A DNA stretch of 64,000 nucleotides from Enterobacter sp. R4-368. GTDB lineage: Bacteria; Pseudomonadota; Gammaproteobacteria; Enterobacterales; Enterobacteriaceae. The stretch covers positions 496,001-560,000 of the forward strand of contig NC_021500.1 in assembly GCF_000410515.1 (NCBI RefSeq), given 5' to 3'. Below are positions 34,413 to 43,848 of the stretch, one piece after another; positions within the stretch are counted from its first letter, which is position 1; the number at the start of each line of letters is the position of its first letter. The position numbers and the translations under genes were made by a program. The notes under the pieces are model-generated. The model had not been told where the DNA came from. It ran no database searches and saw only the letters and a program-made list of their open reading frames with translations.

Positions 34413-36610
34413 AACGTTACACCGTCACGTGCTTATTGTTTTTGTCAGCCTTCACCCAGGCGCATCCGACGCCGGTGAGCTGGTCGTTGGCGGGGCAATG
34501 GCGTGTGCATGATGCCAATCAGGCTGAATTTGACGGCATTCGCGCACCTGTCGGCGACTGGCGAAAATTAACGGTTCCGGCCAACTGGTATTCAGCCGGG
34601 TACGATCACCAGGGGGCAATGTGGTATCGACACGACTTCACCCTGCCCGCTCTTGCCCCGGATACGCTGGCTACACTGGTGTTTGACGGAGTGGATTACT
34701 ATGCCGATGTCTCGCTCAACGGCCAGCACCTGGCGCGGCACGAAGGGTACTTCCAGCGTTTTGCCGTCGATATTACCGACACAGTACGTCGCCATAATCG
34801 CCTGGCGGTGCGCGTCGACAGCCCATATGAAGATCCGAAAACGCTCTGGCCGCTGCACAAAAAGCTGATCAAAGGCGTGCTAAATCAGCACGACACCCGC
34901 CCAGGTGGCGCCTGGTCACCGCACGGTCAGGATGCCAACTCTGGCGGCATCTGGTCGCCGGTGCGTCTGCATCTGAGCCGGGGCGCCGTGATCGGCGAGA
35001 TTATTCTGCGCCCGGACTGGCAAAACGGCCTGGCGAACCCTGCCTTACGCGCAGAGATCCGCTACCGGTCGCGCAACCGCGGGCCCGCAACGCTGAAGCT
35101 GCTTGCCGAACCCGCGAATTTTAACGGTCGTGCATTCCGCCTTGAACAGGCTGTGACCCTGAATGCCACCGGCGGGGAAACCGCAACGATGACGGTGACG
35201 CTGCCCATGGCAGGCGCAAAGCTCTGGTGGCCCGCCAGTCTGGGTAAACCGAATCTCTACCAGGTGCGTGTCACCCTCGCGGACGATCGCGGCGTAATGG
35301 ATAGCGCTAAAAGCCGAACCGGGCTGCGTAAGGTAGAAGAACAAGCGGATAACCGTGGCTGGCTTATTAATGAAAAACGGCTGTTTATCAAAGGAACCAA
35401 CTACATCGGTTCGCCGTGGTTGAGCACCATGGACGCGGAGAAATATCGGCGCGATCTGCGCATGGTGCTGGCAATGAACGCCAACGCTATTCGCGTGCAT
35501 GGTCATGTAGCCAACCGCCCGCTTTACCAGGTTGCCGACGAACTGGGGCTGATGCTCTGGCAGGATGTGCCGCTGCAATGGGGATATGACGACAGCGCGG
35601 CCTTTGCCGATAACGCCGCGCGACAAACCCGCGAGATGGTCGAGCAGTTTGGCAATTCGCCGTCCATCATCGTCTGGGGCGGGCATAACGAACCGCCGTG
35701 GAACTCCCCCTGGATGGAAAAACGCTTTCCCGACTGGCATAAAGATCTGAACCAAACGCTGACCGCGCGCGTGGCAGACACGCTGGCCGAAGATAATTCG
35801 CGGATCGTACATCGTTTTTCCGCCGTCGAAGAGCACTACTGGCAAGGCTGGTATTTCGGCGTGATGCGCGATCTGCTCGCCCCGGCGAAAACCGGCATTA
35901 TCACCGAGTTTGGCGCGCAAGCGCTGCCGCGCCTTGCCACACTGAAAACCATTATTCCCGCTTCACTACTGTGGCCTGCAACCACGGCGGCGGACGATGC
36001 TGGCTGGGTGAAATGGAAATACCATAACTTCCAGCCATTTCAGACCTTTAAATTTGCCAACATACCGCGCGGCGAAGATCTGCAAACGTTTATTGAAAAT
36101 ACCCAGCAATACCAGGCGCAGCTTGTCGCGATGGCGGCGGAAAGCTATCGTCGTCAACGCTATCAGCCTGTGACTGCCCTGTTCCAGTTCATGTTTGTCG
36201 AAACCTGGCCGTCGATAAACTGGGGCGTGGTGGATTATTTACGCCATCCGAAAGCCGGGTATTACGCACTGCAAAAAGCCTATCAGCCGTTGTTACCCTC
36301 CATTGAACCGGTCAGCGCGCAGTGGCAGCGCGGAAAACCCGCCACGCTACGTCTGTGGGCGGTAAATGATACCTATACCCCCTGCGAAGATTGCACGCTG
36401 AAATGGCAAGTGACACAGCACAACCGCCCGCTTTTGACCGGGCAAAAACAGCAGACGCTGGCGGTGGATAGCGGCGTGAAAATTGCCGATCTGACGGTGA
36501 CGCCTGACAGTACCGGAGTGCTGACGGTGACTTATCACATCTTCGATGCAACAGGAAAAAAAGTGGCGGAAAACGCCTGGCAAACGGAGGTCGGTGAGGC
36601 CACAAACTGA
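34409..36610 (+). CDS. Exported GH2 family glycosidase
   Basis: A 733-residue periplasmic enzyme. Signal peptide MKRYTVTCLLFLSAFTQA. The GH2 sugar-binding jelly roll (residues about 28-180, with WYRHDFTLP and DYYADVSLNGQHLARHEGYF) and Ig-like domain precede the TIM barrel, with acid/base Glu428 in VWGGHNEPP and nucleophile Glu500 in IITEFGAQ. A C-terminal beta domain has a CEDC motif. The family covers beta-mannosidases, beta-galactosidases and beta-glucuronidases; the exact bond is not readable. Last gene of the rightward operon, it probably trims or recycles the glycan made by that operon. Confidence 0.83.
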   Translation: MKRYTVTCLLFLSAFTQAHPTPVSWSLAGQWRVHDANQAEFDGIRAPVGDWRKLTVPANWYSAGYDHQGAMWYRHDFTLPALAPDTLATLVFDGVDYYADVSLNGQHLARHEGYFQRFAVDITDTVRRHNRLAVRVDSPYEDPKTLWPLHKKLIKGVLNQHDTRPGGAWSPHGQDANSGGIWSPVRLHLSRGAVIGEIILRPDWQNGLANPALRAEIRYRSRNRGPATLKLLAEPANFNGRAFRLEQAVTLNATGGETATMTVTLPMAGAKLWWPASLGKPNLYQVRVTLADDRGVMDSAKSRTGLRKVEEQADNRGWLINEKRLFIKGTNYIGSPWLSTMDAEKYRRDLRMVLAMNANAIRVHGHVANRPLYQVADELGLMLWQDVPLQWGYDDSAAFADNAARQTREMVEQFGNSPSIIVWGGHNEPPWNSPWMEKRFPDWHKDLNQTLTARVADTLAEDNSRIVHRFSAVEEHYWQGWYFGVMRDLLAPAKTGIITEFGAQALPRLATLKTIIPASLLWPATTAADDAGWVKWKYHNFQPFQTFKFANIPRGEDLQTFIENTQQYQAQLVAMAAESYRRQRYQPVTALFQFMFVETWPSINWGVVDYLRHPKAGYYALQKAYQPLLPSIEPVSAQWQRGKPATLRLWAVNDTYTPCEDCTLKWQVTQHNRPLLTGQKQQTLAVDSGVKIADLTVTPDSTGVLTVTYHIFDATGKKVAENAWQTEVGEATN

Positions 36611-36620
36611 CCTATATAAC

Positions 36621-36647
36621 GCGCCAGGCAAGCATGTCGCCTGGCGC
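36621..36647. terminator. Bidirectional hairpin between convergent operons
   Basis: Arms GCGCCAGGC and GCCTGGCGC (9 bp, perfect) with a 9-nt loop in the 45-bp gap between the GH2 and glgX stops. No long T-run either side. Confidence 0.65.
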
Positions 36648-36655
36648 ATCACTGC

Positions 36656-38734
36656 TTACGGACGACGGAACAGCACGATGCTGCGCCCTTCGAGTTCGAA
36701 ATCCTTCTCTTTGGTAATAACAACCCCGCGTTTCGCGCTATCGGCGGTGGTCAGCTCCAGCACCCAGCCGCCTTCGCCGAACTGCGGAATGCGAAACGGC
36801 ACCGTGCCTTCAAACGGGTTAAACAGCATCAGCACGTCATGCCAGATCCCCTCTTCTTCCTGCAAATCCGGGCGTCCGATATAAACGCCGAGCGTCGTAC
36901 CTTCATCCCACTGCTCCGGTAACTGCTCGCCGCCACCGGCGTTGTACCAGCGGATCTCCATGCCATCGCGCCAGTTTTCGCGCCGCAGGATCGGCTGCGA
37001 AGCCCGCAGCGCAATGACATGACGGGTAAATTCCCGCAGCGCTTCACCGTTGCCGCTGTGCGGCGCATCCCAGTCGATCCACGAGATTTCGCTGTCCTGG
37101 CAGTAGCCATTGTTGTTGCCCTGCTGGGTGCGGCCAAACTCATCCCCGGCCAGCAGCATTGGCGTGCCGTGGGAGAAGAACAGCGTCGCAAGGAAGTTAC
37201 GTTTTTGCCGTTCGCGCACGGTGTTGATGCCTTCGTCGTCGGTCACCCCTTCCGCGCCGTAGTTGTAGGAGCGGTTGTCATTGTGACCGTCGTTATTGTC
37301 TTCGCCGTTGGCTTCATTATGTTTTTCGTTGTACGACACCAGGTCGTTCAGCGTAAAACCGTCGTGGGCAGTAATAAAATTCACGCTTGCCCACGGGCGA
37401 CGCCCGCGCTGATCGTACAGATCACCGGAGCCCAGCAGGCGGGCGGCAAAGTCCGTCGAGACGTTATCGCCCTTCCAGTATTCACGCAGCGTGTCGCGGT
37501 ATTTATCGTTCCACTCCGCCCAGCCCGGCGGGAAACCGCCCACCTGATAACCACCGGGGCCGATGTCCCACGGTTCGCCAACCAGTTTCAGCCTGGATAA
37601 CAGCGGATCCTGCGTCATGGCATCAAAAAAGCCGCCGCGCTGGTCGAACCCTTCCGGCTCGCGCCCGAGAATGGTGCCCAGATCGAAGCGAAAACCGTCG
37701 ATATGCATCGATTCTGCCCAGTAACGCAGCGAATCCATCACCATCTGCAATACGCGCGGGTGCGACGTGTTCACCGTGTTGCCGGTGCCGGTGTCATTGA
37801 TGTAGTAACGGTGCTGATCCGGCAATGTGCGGTAATAAGAGAAGTTATCGATACCTTTAAACGACAGGGTTGGCCCCAGTTCGTTGCCTTCTGCCGTGTG
37901 GTTATAAACCACATCGAGGATCACTTCGATACCGGCATCGTGAAACGCCCGCACCATATCGCGAAAGCCCTGAATGCCGCGCGGCCCGTAATAACGCGAC
38001 GCCGGGGCGAAGAAACCAAGCGTGTTATAGCCCCAGAAGTTGCGCAGCCCCTTATCGAGCAAATGCTGGTCGTCCGGGAACCAGTGAACCGGCAGCAGTT
38101 CGACAGACGTAATACCGAGGCTTTTGATGTACTCAACCGAGGCCTTATGTCCCATCCCTTCAAACGTGCCGCGCAGTTCCGGCGGCAGCGCCGGATTAAG
38201 CTGGGTGAAGCCTTTCACATGGGTTTCGTAGAAAACCGTACGTGGCCAGGGAATATTCGGCCGTGCGCCGTCCTGCCAGTCGAACGCGTGGGGATCGATA
38301 ACCCGGCACTTGGGCGTAAACGGCGCGCTGTCCTGGGTATCAAAGGTCAGATCTTTATCTTCATGGCCTAAATCATAAGCGTAATGGGCCGCGTTCCATT
38401 CGATATCCCCGACCAGTTCGCGGGCATAAGGGTCAATCAATAATTTATTCGGGTTAAACCGGTGGCCGTTTTCCGGCTCAAACGGGCCATGCACCCGGTA
38501 GCCGTATAACGCGCCGGGTTGCAGGCCTGGCACATAACCGTGCCAGATCTCGTGCGTGTTTTCCGGCAGATCAAACCGGGCGATCTCCTGCTTGCCATCG
38601 GGCGCGTATAAACAGAGCTCCACACGATGCGCATGCGCTGAAAAAAGGGCAAAGTTAACGCCCTCACCGTCGTAATTCGCACCGAGTTGCTGGCCGTGCC
38701 CCGCCGTAATGTAAAACTGTTTTCCGTCAGACAT
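36656..38734 (-). CDS. glgX: Glycogen debranching enzyme, GlgX/TreX type
   Basis: A 692-residue GH13 isoamylase-type enzyme that cleaves alpha-1,6 branches. An N-terminal CBM48 (GVNFALFSAHAHRVELCLY) precedes the barrel: VILDVVYNHTAEG (region I), DGFRFDLGTILG (nucleophile Asp in region II), LKLVGEPWDIG (acid/base Glu, region III) and NFITAHDGFTLNDLV (region IV). It lies 71 bp downstream of treY on the same strand, the arrangement of treXYZ operons, where it supplies linear malto-oligosaccharides. A second glgX in the usual glg operon elsewhere is likely. Confidence 0.92.
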   Translation of the reverse strand: MSDGKQFYITAGHGQQLGANYDGEGVNFALFSAHAHRVELCLYAPDGKQEIARFDLPENTHEIWHGYVPGLQPGALYGYRVHGPFEPENGHRFNPNKLLIDPYARELVGDIEWNAAHYAYDLGHEDKDLTFDTQDSAPFTPKCRVIDPHAFDWQDGARPNIPWPRTVFYETHVKGFTQLNPALPPELRGTFEGMGHKASVEYIKSLGITSVELLPVHWFPDDQHLLDKGLRNFWGYNTLGFFAPASRYYGPRGIQGFRDMVRAFHDAGIEVILDVVYNHTAEGNELGPTLSFKGIDNFSYYRTLPDQHRYYINDTGTGNTVNTSHPRVLQMVMDSLRYWAESMHIDGFRFDLGTILGREPEGFDQRGGFFDAMTQDPLLSRLKLVGEPWDIGPGGYQVGGFPPGWAEWNDKYRDTLREYWKGDNVSTDFAARLLGSGDLYDQRGRRPWASVNFITAHDGFTLNDLVSYNEKHNEANGEDNNDGHNDNRSYNYGAEGVTDDEGINTVRERQKRNFLATLFFSHGTPMLLAGDEFGRTQQGNNNGYCQDSEISWIDWDAPHSGNGEALREFTRHVIALRASQPILRRENWRDGMEIRWYNAGGGEQLPEQWDEGTTLGVYIGRPDLQEEEGIWHDVLMLFNPFEGTVPFRIPQFGEGGWVLELTTADSAKRGVVITKEKDFELEGRSIVLFRRP

Positions 38735-38805
38735 TGCTTCCCCTTGATCGCCTGTAAAGTCTCACCAGACATAACGATTGATGAACCGCACCCTTTTCTT
38801 CGCAA

Positions 38806-41316
38806 TCATGCACTGACCAGTACCGCAAAGGTGAAACCGCCTATCGATCGCAGATTCACTTTGTCGGTGAGAAAAACCTCCTCTGAGCTGAGTATGTCCC
38901 GGTAACGCCGATTCGCCAGTTCCGCCGGCAGGGCAATATTGGCGCCCGCCAGGCTGCCGTCGATGGCATCGAACAGCAGACGCGGGGCGAGCACAATTAA
39001 CGCATCCTGGTTTTCCACGCGCGCAAAGGCGATCAGGTGCTCCGCCTCTTCACCCGCAATGGTCAACGGCAGATAAGCGCCCCGGCGGAACAACGACGGC
39101 ATCTGCTGGCGTAAATGCAGCAGCCGGTAGATGAAAAATTGCTTTAACTGCCCGCTCGACCAGCTCTCCTGCGAATGCGGATCGGCCTGCTCTTCGTCTA
39201 CCAGCAGGCGCTCAAGCTCGGCGTAATCCGGCTCCAGCCGGTTATCCGGGTCGACCAGGCTGAAATTGAGCGCTTCGCTGCCCTGATAAATATCCGGTAC
39301 GCCGGGTGCCGTCAGTTTGATCACCGTTTGCGTCAGGCTATTGACCAGCCCGGCGCGAATAAAGGGCTGTAGCGAGGCGGTAAAATCGGTTAAAAACTCG
39401 CGATTCTCCGGCGACAACAAATGACGCACGTAATCAAGCACCGCCTGTTCATAGGCGTCGTTAGTCTCGATCCAGTCAGTACGCTGTTTCGCTTCGCGCA
39501 GCGCTTTTTCAACAAACGCCACAAACCGCTCTTCCAGCGCACGCAAACCTTCCACGTCATCGGCTTGTAAGTTGACCGGCCAGACGCCCGCCAGCGCCTG
39601 ATAGATCATCCACGCCACCATCGGTCGCGGGGCGTGTCCATCGTCCAGCAGTTGCACTTTGCTATGGTTCATCTGCCGCCAGCGCGCCACGCAATCGGCC
39701 CAGCGTTCGGGCGCTTCCGTCAGGGTATAGAGCCGCGCCCTGGCGTCTTCCCCGCGTTTGGTGTCATGGGTTGAGGTGCCGGAAAGCGCATCCGGCTGGC
39801 GCTCAAGCCGGGTTTGCATCTCTGCGTGGAAACGATCGAGCGAAAAGGTGCGCGGTAGTGGCTCCGCGCCGACTTCGTTAAGCGCCAGATCGACATGCTG
39901 GCGGAAAAAGAGCGTATCTTCGACGGATTTCGCCATCAGCGGGCCGGTAAGCTGCTGAAAGCGGGTACGAAAACGTGCCGCCGCACCGAGCGCGCTTTTC
40001 GCCACATCACCCACTAAAATGCGGCGCACAAAATCGAGCGCGGCAGCATCCGGCGCATACGGACTGCGCTGAACGCTCTCCACCACCTTGTTTAACAGCG
40101 CGGTGTCAGCCTCCGGTAGCCCCTGTTCCGTGCCATAGGTGCGATAAACCGGGAAAGCGATCAGCAGTTCGCGCAGCGCCTGGCGTACCGCGTCCTCCTG
40201 CGGCACCGGGATTTCCGCGTGACCAATAGTGAGCGCCAGCGACACCAGCACGCTGAATTCGCCGTTAAAGTTACGATCGACCATCAGCAGCTTGGCGTCG
40301 CGCAGCTCCTCGCGCATATTCACGCGCCGCCCGGCAACGTTGTCGTAGGCTTTGCGCAGGTTAGCGAGCTTGGCGTCATCGACCAGCACATCCGACAGCG
40401 CAGCGATAAATTCATACCCGGTGGTGCCGGACACCGGCCAGTCAGCCGGAAGATGCTCGCCTTTGCCGAGGATCTTCTCCACCGTGAGGTAACACTCAGG
40501 CCCCACCTTCTGGCGTAAGCGCGTCAGATAACCCTGCGGATCGGCCAGCCCGTCAACGTGATCGATTCGCAAACCGTCCACCGCGCCGCTGTGCACCAGT
40601 TCAAGGATCAGCTGGTGTGCATCATCAAATACCGCTTCATCTTCCACGCGCACGCCAACCAGGCCGGTGATTTCAAAAAAGCGCCGGTACGAGAGGTCAT
40701 TCGCCGCATCGCGCCAGCTCATTAACCGCCAGGGCTGCTGCGCATGAATGTCAGCGATTAGCGTGTGATCGGTCTCGCCGATGAGTGCCTGCTCCCGCCC
40801 TTGCCAGCTCTCTGCCACCAGCGGATAAAAGTTGTCGTAATAGGCCAGCGCCGGTTCACCGGTCAGCGGATCGGCTTTGATCGCCAGCTCGCCGTTTGCA
40901 AGCACGGTGTCAAAATCATCACCGAGAAACGGCAGCGTCAGCCGCCGCGACCAGTCGATGTCGAAATGGTGGGCATATGGGCTTTTCTCGCCTTTGGCTA
41001 TCACATCGCGCCACCAGGCGTTTTCCAGCGACGCGGCCATATGGTTTGGCACAATATCCAGAATCAGCCCCAGCCCGGCGTTTTTTAACGCACTCACCAG
41101 CCGGTCAAACCCGCCGCGCCCGCCAAGCGTCGGATCGATCTCATTGGCGTTAGTGACGTCATAACCGTGGGTGGAGCCACTGGCAGCGGTAAAAATGGGC
41201 GAAGCATAAAGGTGGCTGATACCGAGGTGTTTAAGATACGGAACCAGCGCCGCGGCGCGATCAAACGTCATTCCGTTACGAAACTGCAAGCGGTAAGTGG
41301 CGGTTGGCGTATTCAC
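38806..41316 (-). CDS. treY: Maltooligosyl trehalose synthase
   Basis: An 836-residue GH13 enzyme that turns the reducing end of malto-oligosaccharides into a trehalosyl unit by internal transglycosylation. The family-specific start ATYRLQFRNGMTFDRAAAL and the GISHLYASPIFTAASGSTHGYDV block are clear, then LILDIVPNHMA (region I), VDGLRIDHVDGLADP (region II) and LTVEKILGKGE (region III). Near the C terminus, TAPGVPDIYQGSEALNFSLV matches TreY. Its ATG overlaps the treZ stop (ATGA), so the two are translationally coupled. Confidence 0.94.
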   Translation of the reverse strand: MNTPTATYRLQFRNGMTFDRAAALVPYLKHLGISHLYASPIFTAASGSTHGYDVTNANEIDPTLGGRGGFDRLVSALKNAGLGLILDIVPNHMAASLENAWWRDVIAKGEKSPYAHHFDIDWSRRLTLPFLGDDFDTVLANGELAIKADPLTGEPALAYYDNFYPLVAESWQGREQALIGETDHTLIADIHAQQPWRLMSWRDAANDLSYRRFFEITGLVGVRVEDEAVFDDAHQLILELVHSGAVDGLRIDHVDGLADPQGYLTRLRQKVGPECYLTVEKILGKGEHLPADWPVSGTTGYEFIAALSDVLVDDAKLANLRKAYDNVAGRRVNMREELRDAKLLMVDRNFNGEFSVLVSLALTIGHAEIPVPQEDAVRQALRELLIAFPVYRTYGTEQGLPEADTALLNKVVESVQRSPYAPDAAALDFVRRILVGDVAKSALGAAARFRTRFQQLTGPLMAKSVEDTLFFRQHVDLALNEVGAEPLPRTFSLDRFHAEMQTRLERQPDALSGTSTHDTKRGEDARARLYTLTEAPERWADCVARWRQMNHSKVQLLDDGHAPRPMVAWMIYQALAGVWPVNLQADDVEGLRALEERFVAFVEKALREAKQRTDWIETNDAYEQAVLDYVRHLLSPENREFLTDFTASLQPFIRAGLVNSLTQTVIKLTAPGVPDIYQGSEALNFSLVDPDNRLEPDYAELERLLVDEEQADPHSQESWSSGQLKQFFIYRLLHLRQQMPSLFRRGAYLPLTIAGEEAEHLIAFARVENQDALIVLAPRLLFDAIDGSLAGANIALPAELANRRYRDILSSEEVFLTDKVNLRSIGGFTFAVLVSA

Positions 41317-43100
41317 ATTCCCTCTCCCAAAGCCAGACGAACAATGAACGCATTCGGCGGTAAGTCATCCTGCCCGCGCGGCCAGGCCACCAGCGTTTTG
41401 CCGGGTAGGTCCGGCAACGGTTGCGAGGCTTCGCCAATATTGAGCGCCAGCGATAATGTCCCCTGTGGGAAGTGCCAGCGGACCGCGATAAACCCCGGTG
41501 CGGTGCCGATCACTTCCCCATTTTGCCGCTGTGCATTTGTCAGCAGCGGCACCACATATTTCTGGCGCAGCGTCAGCCAGTCGCGGGTTTGCGTCAGCCA
41601 GCGCTGGCCGGTCTCCTGCTGCGTTTTCGCCCAGTCCAGTTGTGAACGGGTAAAGGTTTCAGGCGCGTTCGGATCGGGAACCGCTTCCCCCTCATGTCCC
41701 GCATGGCCCTGGAATTCGCGCGCGCGCCCTTCACGCACGGCGCGCGCCAGATCGCCGTGAAAATCGGTAAAGAACAGGAAAGGATTGGTTTCGCCATACT
41801 CTTCGCCCATAAACAGCAGCGGAATATGCGGGGAAAAGAGCAGCGCGCCGAGCAGCACGCGCGTTCTCTCCTCGCCCGCCAGCGTGATGAGCCGCTCGCC
41901 CTGCGCGCGGTTGCCGGTCTGATCGTGGTTCTGGATAAAATCGACAAACGCCACCGGCGGCTGGTTACGGCTGTCCACCCCGCGCGGTTCACCGGTTGAC
42001 GGGGCAACTTCCCCCTGAAACGCGAACCCTTCAGTTAACGCGCGCGCCAGCCACACTTCGGGCTTATCCGCAAAATCCTGGTAATAGGCATGGGTTTCGC
42101 CGGTGGCAAACACATGCGCGGCATTGTGCAGATCGTCATTCCACTCGGCGGTAAACAGCGGCGCACGCCCATCCGGCTCACGCGGATGCAGCGCAATAAT
42201 ATTGCGGCAATCTTCGGTGGTCAGATGCACCGGCCGGTCGGTGATCTCCTCGCGAATACGGCGGGCAATCTCCACCAGCACTGGCGGCTCGGCGCTGTCT
42301 TCAATCTGATCGATGGCATCAAACCGCAGCCCGTCCAGGTTGTATTCGTTGAGCCAGTAGAGCGGCGCTTCAACGATATACCGCCGCACGGCGTCAACGT
42401 CATACGCGATGCCTGGCCCCCACGGCGTCTGGCGTTCGGCGTGGAAAAAATCCGGCGACAGCGCGGGCAAATAGTTGCCTTCCGGGCCAAAGTGGTTGAG
42501 CACAATATCCAGCACCACTGAAAGGCCGTAGCCATGAGCCGCGTCGATAAAGGCTTTAAAATCATCCGGCGTGCCGTAAGCCGAGTGCGGCGCATAGAGC
42601 AGCACGCCGTCATAGCCCCAGCCGCGATTGCCGCCAAACTGGGAAACGGGCATCACTTCTATCATGGTGATGCCGAGTTGCGCGAGGTGCGGCAATTTTT
42701 CCATCGCCGCGCGAAACGTTCCCTGCGGGGTGAATGTCCCGATATGCAGCTCATAGACTACGGATTCTGCCCACGGGCGGCCCTGCCACTGCGGGTGTTG
42801 CCAGACGTAATGATCCGGGTCGACGACCAGTGAAGGACCGTTAACGTCGGCGGCCTGCGCGCGCGAGGCGGGATCGGGAACCGCCATGCCGTTGCTCAGG
42901 AGATACTGGTACGCCGTACCAGCGGCGATATTATCGACGGTCAGTTCAAACCAGCCGTCATCAAGGCGTTGCATTGGCAATTCGCCAGCCGGTAAACGCA
43001 GTGAAATCTGCTGTTGCCCGGTGGCCCATAACCGAAAACGCACGCGACCATTCGCGAGGTATTCGGCTCCCCAGCTTTTACAAAACGATTTCGACGCCAT
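41313..43100 (-). CDS. treZ: Malto-oligosyltrehalose trehalohydrolase
   Basis: A 595-residue GH13 enzyme that releases trehalose from maltooligosyl trehalose. It has an N-terminal beta domain (VRFRLWATGQQQISLRL), the HIGTFTPQGTFRAAMEKL entry helix, VVLDIVLNHFGPEGNYL (region I), DGLRFDAIDQIED (region II) and DFIQNHDQTGNRAQGERL (region IV). Length agrees with the family. ATG 43100 follows GAGAGG; an in-frame upstream start at 43133 is less likely. First gene of treZ-treY-glgX. Trehalose made this way supports osmotic and desiccation tolerance. Confidence 0.93.
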   Translation of the reverse strand: MASKSFCKSWGAEYLANGRVRFRLWATGQQQISLRLPAGELPMQRLDDGWFELTVDNIAAGTAYQYLLSNGMAVPDPASRAQAADVNGPSLVVDPDHYVWQHPQWQGRPWAESVVYELHIGTFTPQGTFRAAMEKLPHLAQLGITMIEVMPVSQFGGNRGWGYDGVLLYAPHSAYGTPDDFKAFIDAAHGYGLSVVLDIVLNHFGPEGNYLPALSPDFFHAERQTPWGPGIAYDVDAVRRYIVEAPLYWLNEYNLDGLRFDAIDQIEDSAEPPVLVEIARRIREEITDRPVHLTTEDCRNIIALHPREPDGRAPLFTAEWNDDLHNAAHVFATGETHAYYQDFADKPEVWLARALTEGFAFQGEVAPSTGEPRGVDSRNQPPVAFVDFIQNHDQTGNRAQGERLITLAGEERTRVLLGALLFSPHIPLLFMGEEYGETNPFLFFTDFHGDLARAVREGRAREFQGHAGHEGEAVPDPNAPETFTRSQLDWAKTQQETGQRWLTQTRDWLTLRQKYVVPLLTNAQRQNGEVIGTAPGFIAVRWHFPQGTLSLALNIGEASQPLPDLPGKTLVAWPRGQDDLPPNAFIVRLALGEGM

Positions 43101-43166
43101 GCAATTACCTCTCCACGATGTCACGAAGAACAATCATAGTCGATAATCTGCAAAGCCATTGGCGGG

Positions 43167-43197
43167 CCGCCCGGTCATGCACGCGCATACCGGGCGG
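43167..43197 (-). terminator. Hairpin after fdnI
   Basis: Arms CCGCCCGGT and ACCGGGCGG (9 bp, perfect), 13-nt loop, just beyond the fdnI stop and before treZ. No T-run; a terminator or mRNA 3' stabiliser. Confidence 0.5.
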
Positions 43198-43206
43198 TGA
43201 GTTGCG

Positions 43207-43848
43207 TTACTGCTGTTGTTTTTCTTCTGCGGCTTCGACTTCGCGATACCAGCGCGGATGGTGCTTCTTCGCCCAGCGGCGGCTCACGTTGCCTTCAATC
43301 ATGCCTTTGATCGACCCTTTCACCCAGAACGCCATATACATGTGCACCAGAATGGCGAGCATCAGGATAATGGCGCTGGTGGCATGCGCCAGCAAACACC
43401 AGCGAATCAGCCAGATGGGGAAAAAGTGGGCAAAGTACGGTCGCCAGATCACCACGCCCGTCGCCAGCAGCAGCGAAATCATGCTCATGATGGTCCAGAA
43501 CATCATTTTTTGCCCGGCGTTATATTTGCCGACATCCGCCACCTTATGCTCGTTGCCTTTTAGCACCTCAACAATGTTTTTCAGCCACGGCAGATCTTTC
43601 TTGTCCGGAATGTTGTGGTGCACAAAGCGCACGAACATAAACATCAGGATCAGAAAGATCAGCACGCCAAAGAACGGATGCAGAATGCGCCCCATCTGCG
43701 GCGTGCCGAAGGTTTGCGTCAGCCAGTGCAGCGTCGGGAAAAAGAGTGCGATACCGGATAACGCCACCAGGAAAAAGCAGATCACCACCGTCCAGTGGCA
43801 CGCCCGGTCGATAAATTTGGTGCGCAGGATCATTTTGCTTTTATTCAT
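43207..43848 (-). CDS. fdnI: Formate dehydrogenase-N cytochrome b556 subunit
   Basis: A 213-residue inner-membrane subunit with four helices that binds two b haems and passes electrons from formate to menaquinone. It reads as a near relative of E. coli Fdn[21 protein letters not shown], the [15 protein letters not shown] block, [14 protein letters not shown], and the end [20 protein letters not shown]. Haem-ligand histidines are present. ATG 43848 lies inside the last codons of fdnH and corresponds to the E. coli start; the frame is open slightly upstream. Confidence 0.94.
   Translation of the reverse strand: MNKSKMILRTKFIDRACHWTVVICFFLVALSGIALFFPTLHWLTQTFGTPQMGRILHPFFGVLIFLILMFMFVRFVHHNIPDKKDLPWLKNIVEVLKGNEHKVADVGKYNAGQKMMFWTIMSMISLLLATGVVIWRPYFAHFFPIWLIRWCLLAHATSAIILMLAILVHMYMAFWVKGSIKGMIEGNVSRRWAKKHHPRWYREVEAAEEKQQQ

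Noticed and set aside
35045..35920. 291-codon open frame opposite the GH2 gene
   Set aside because: Antisense shadow of a conserved enzyme with no recognisable domain.
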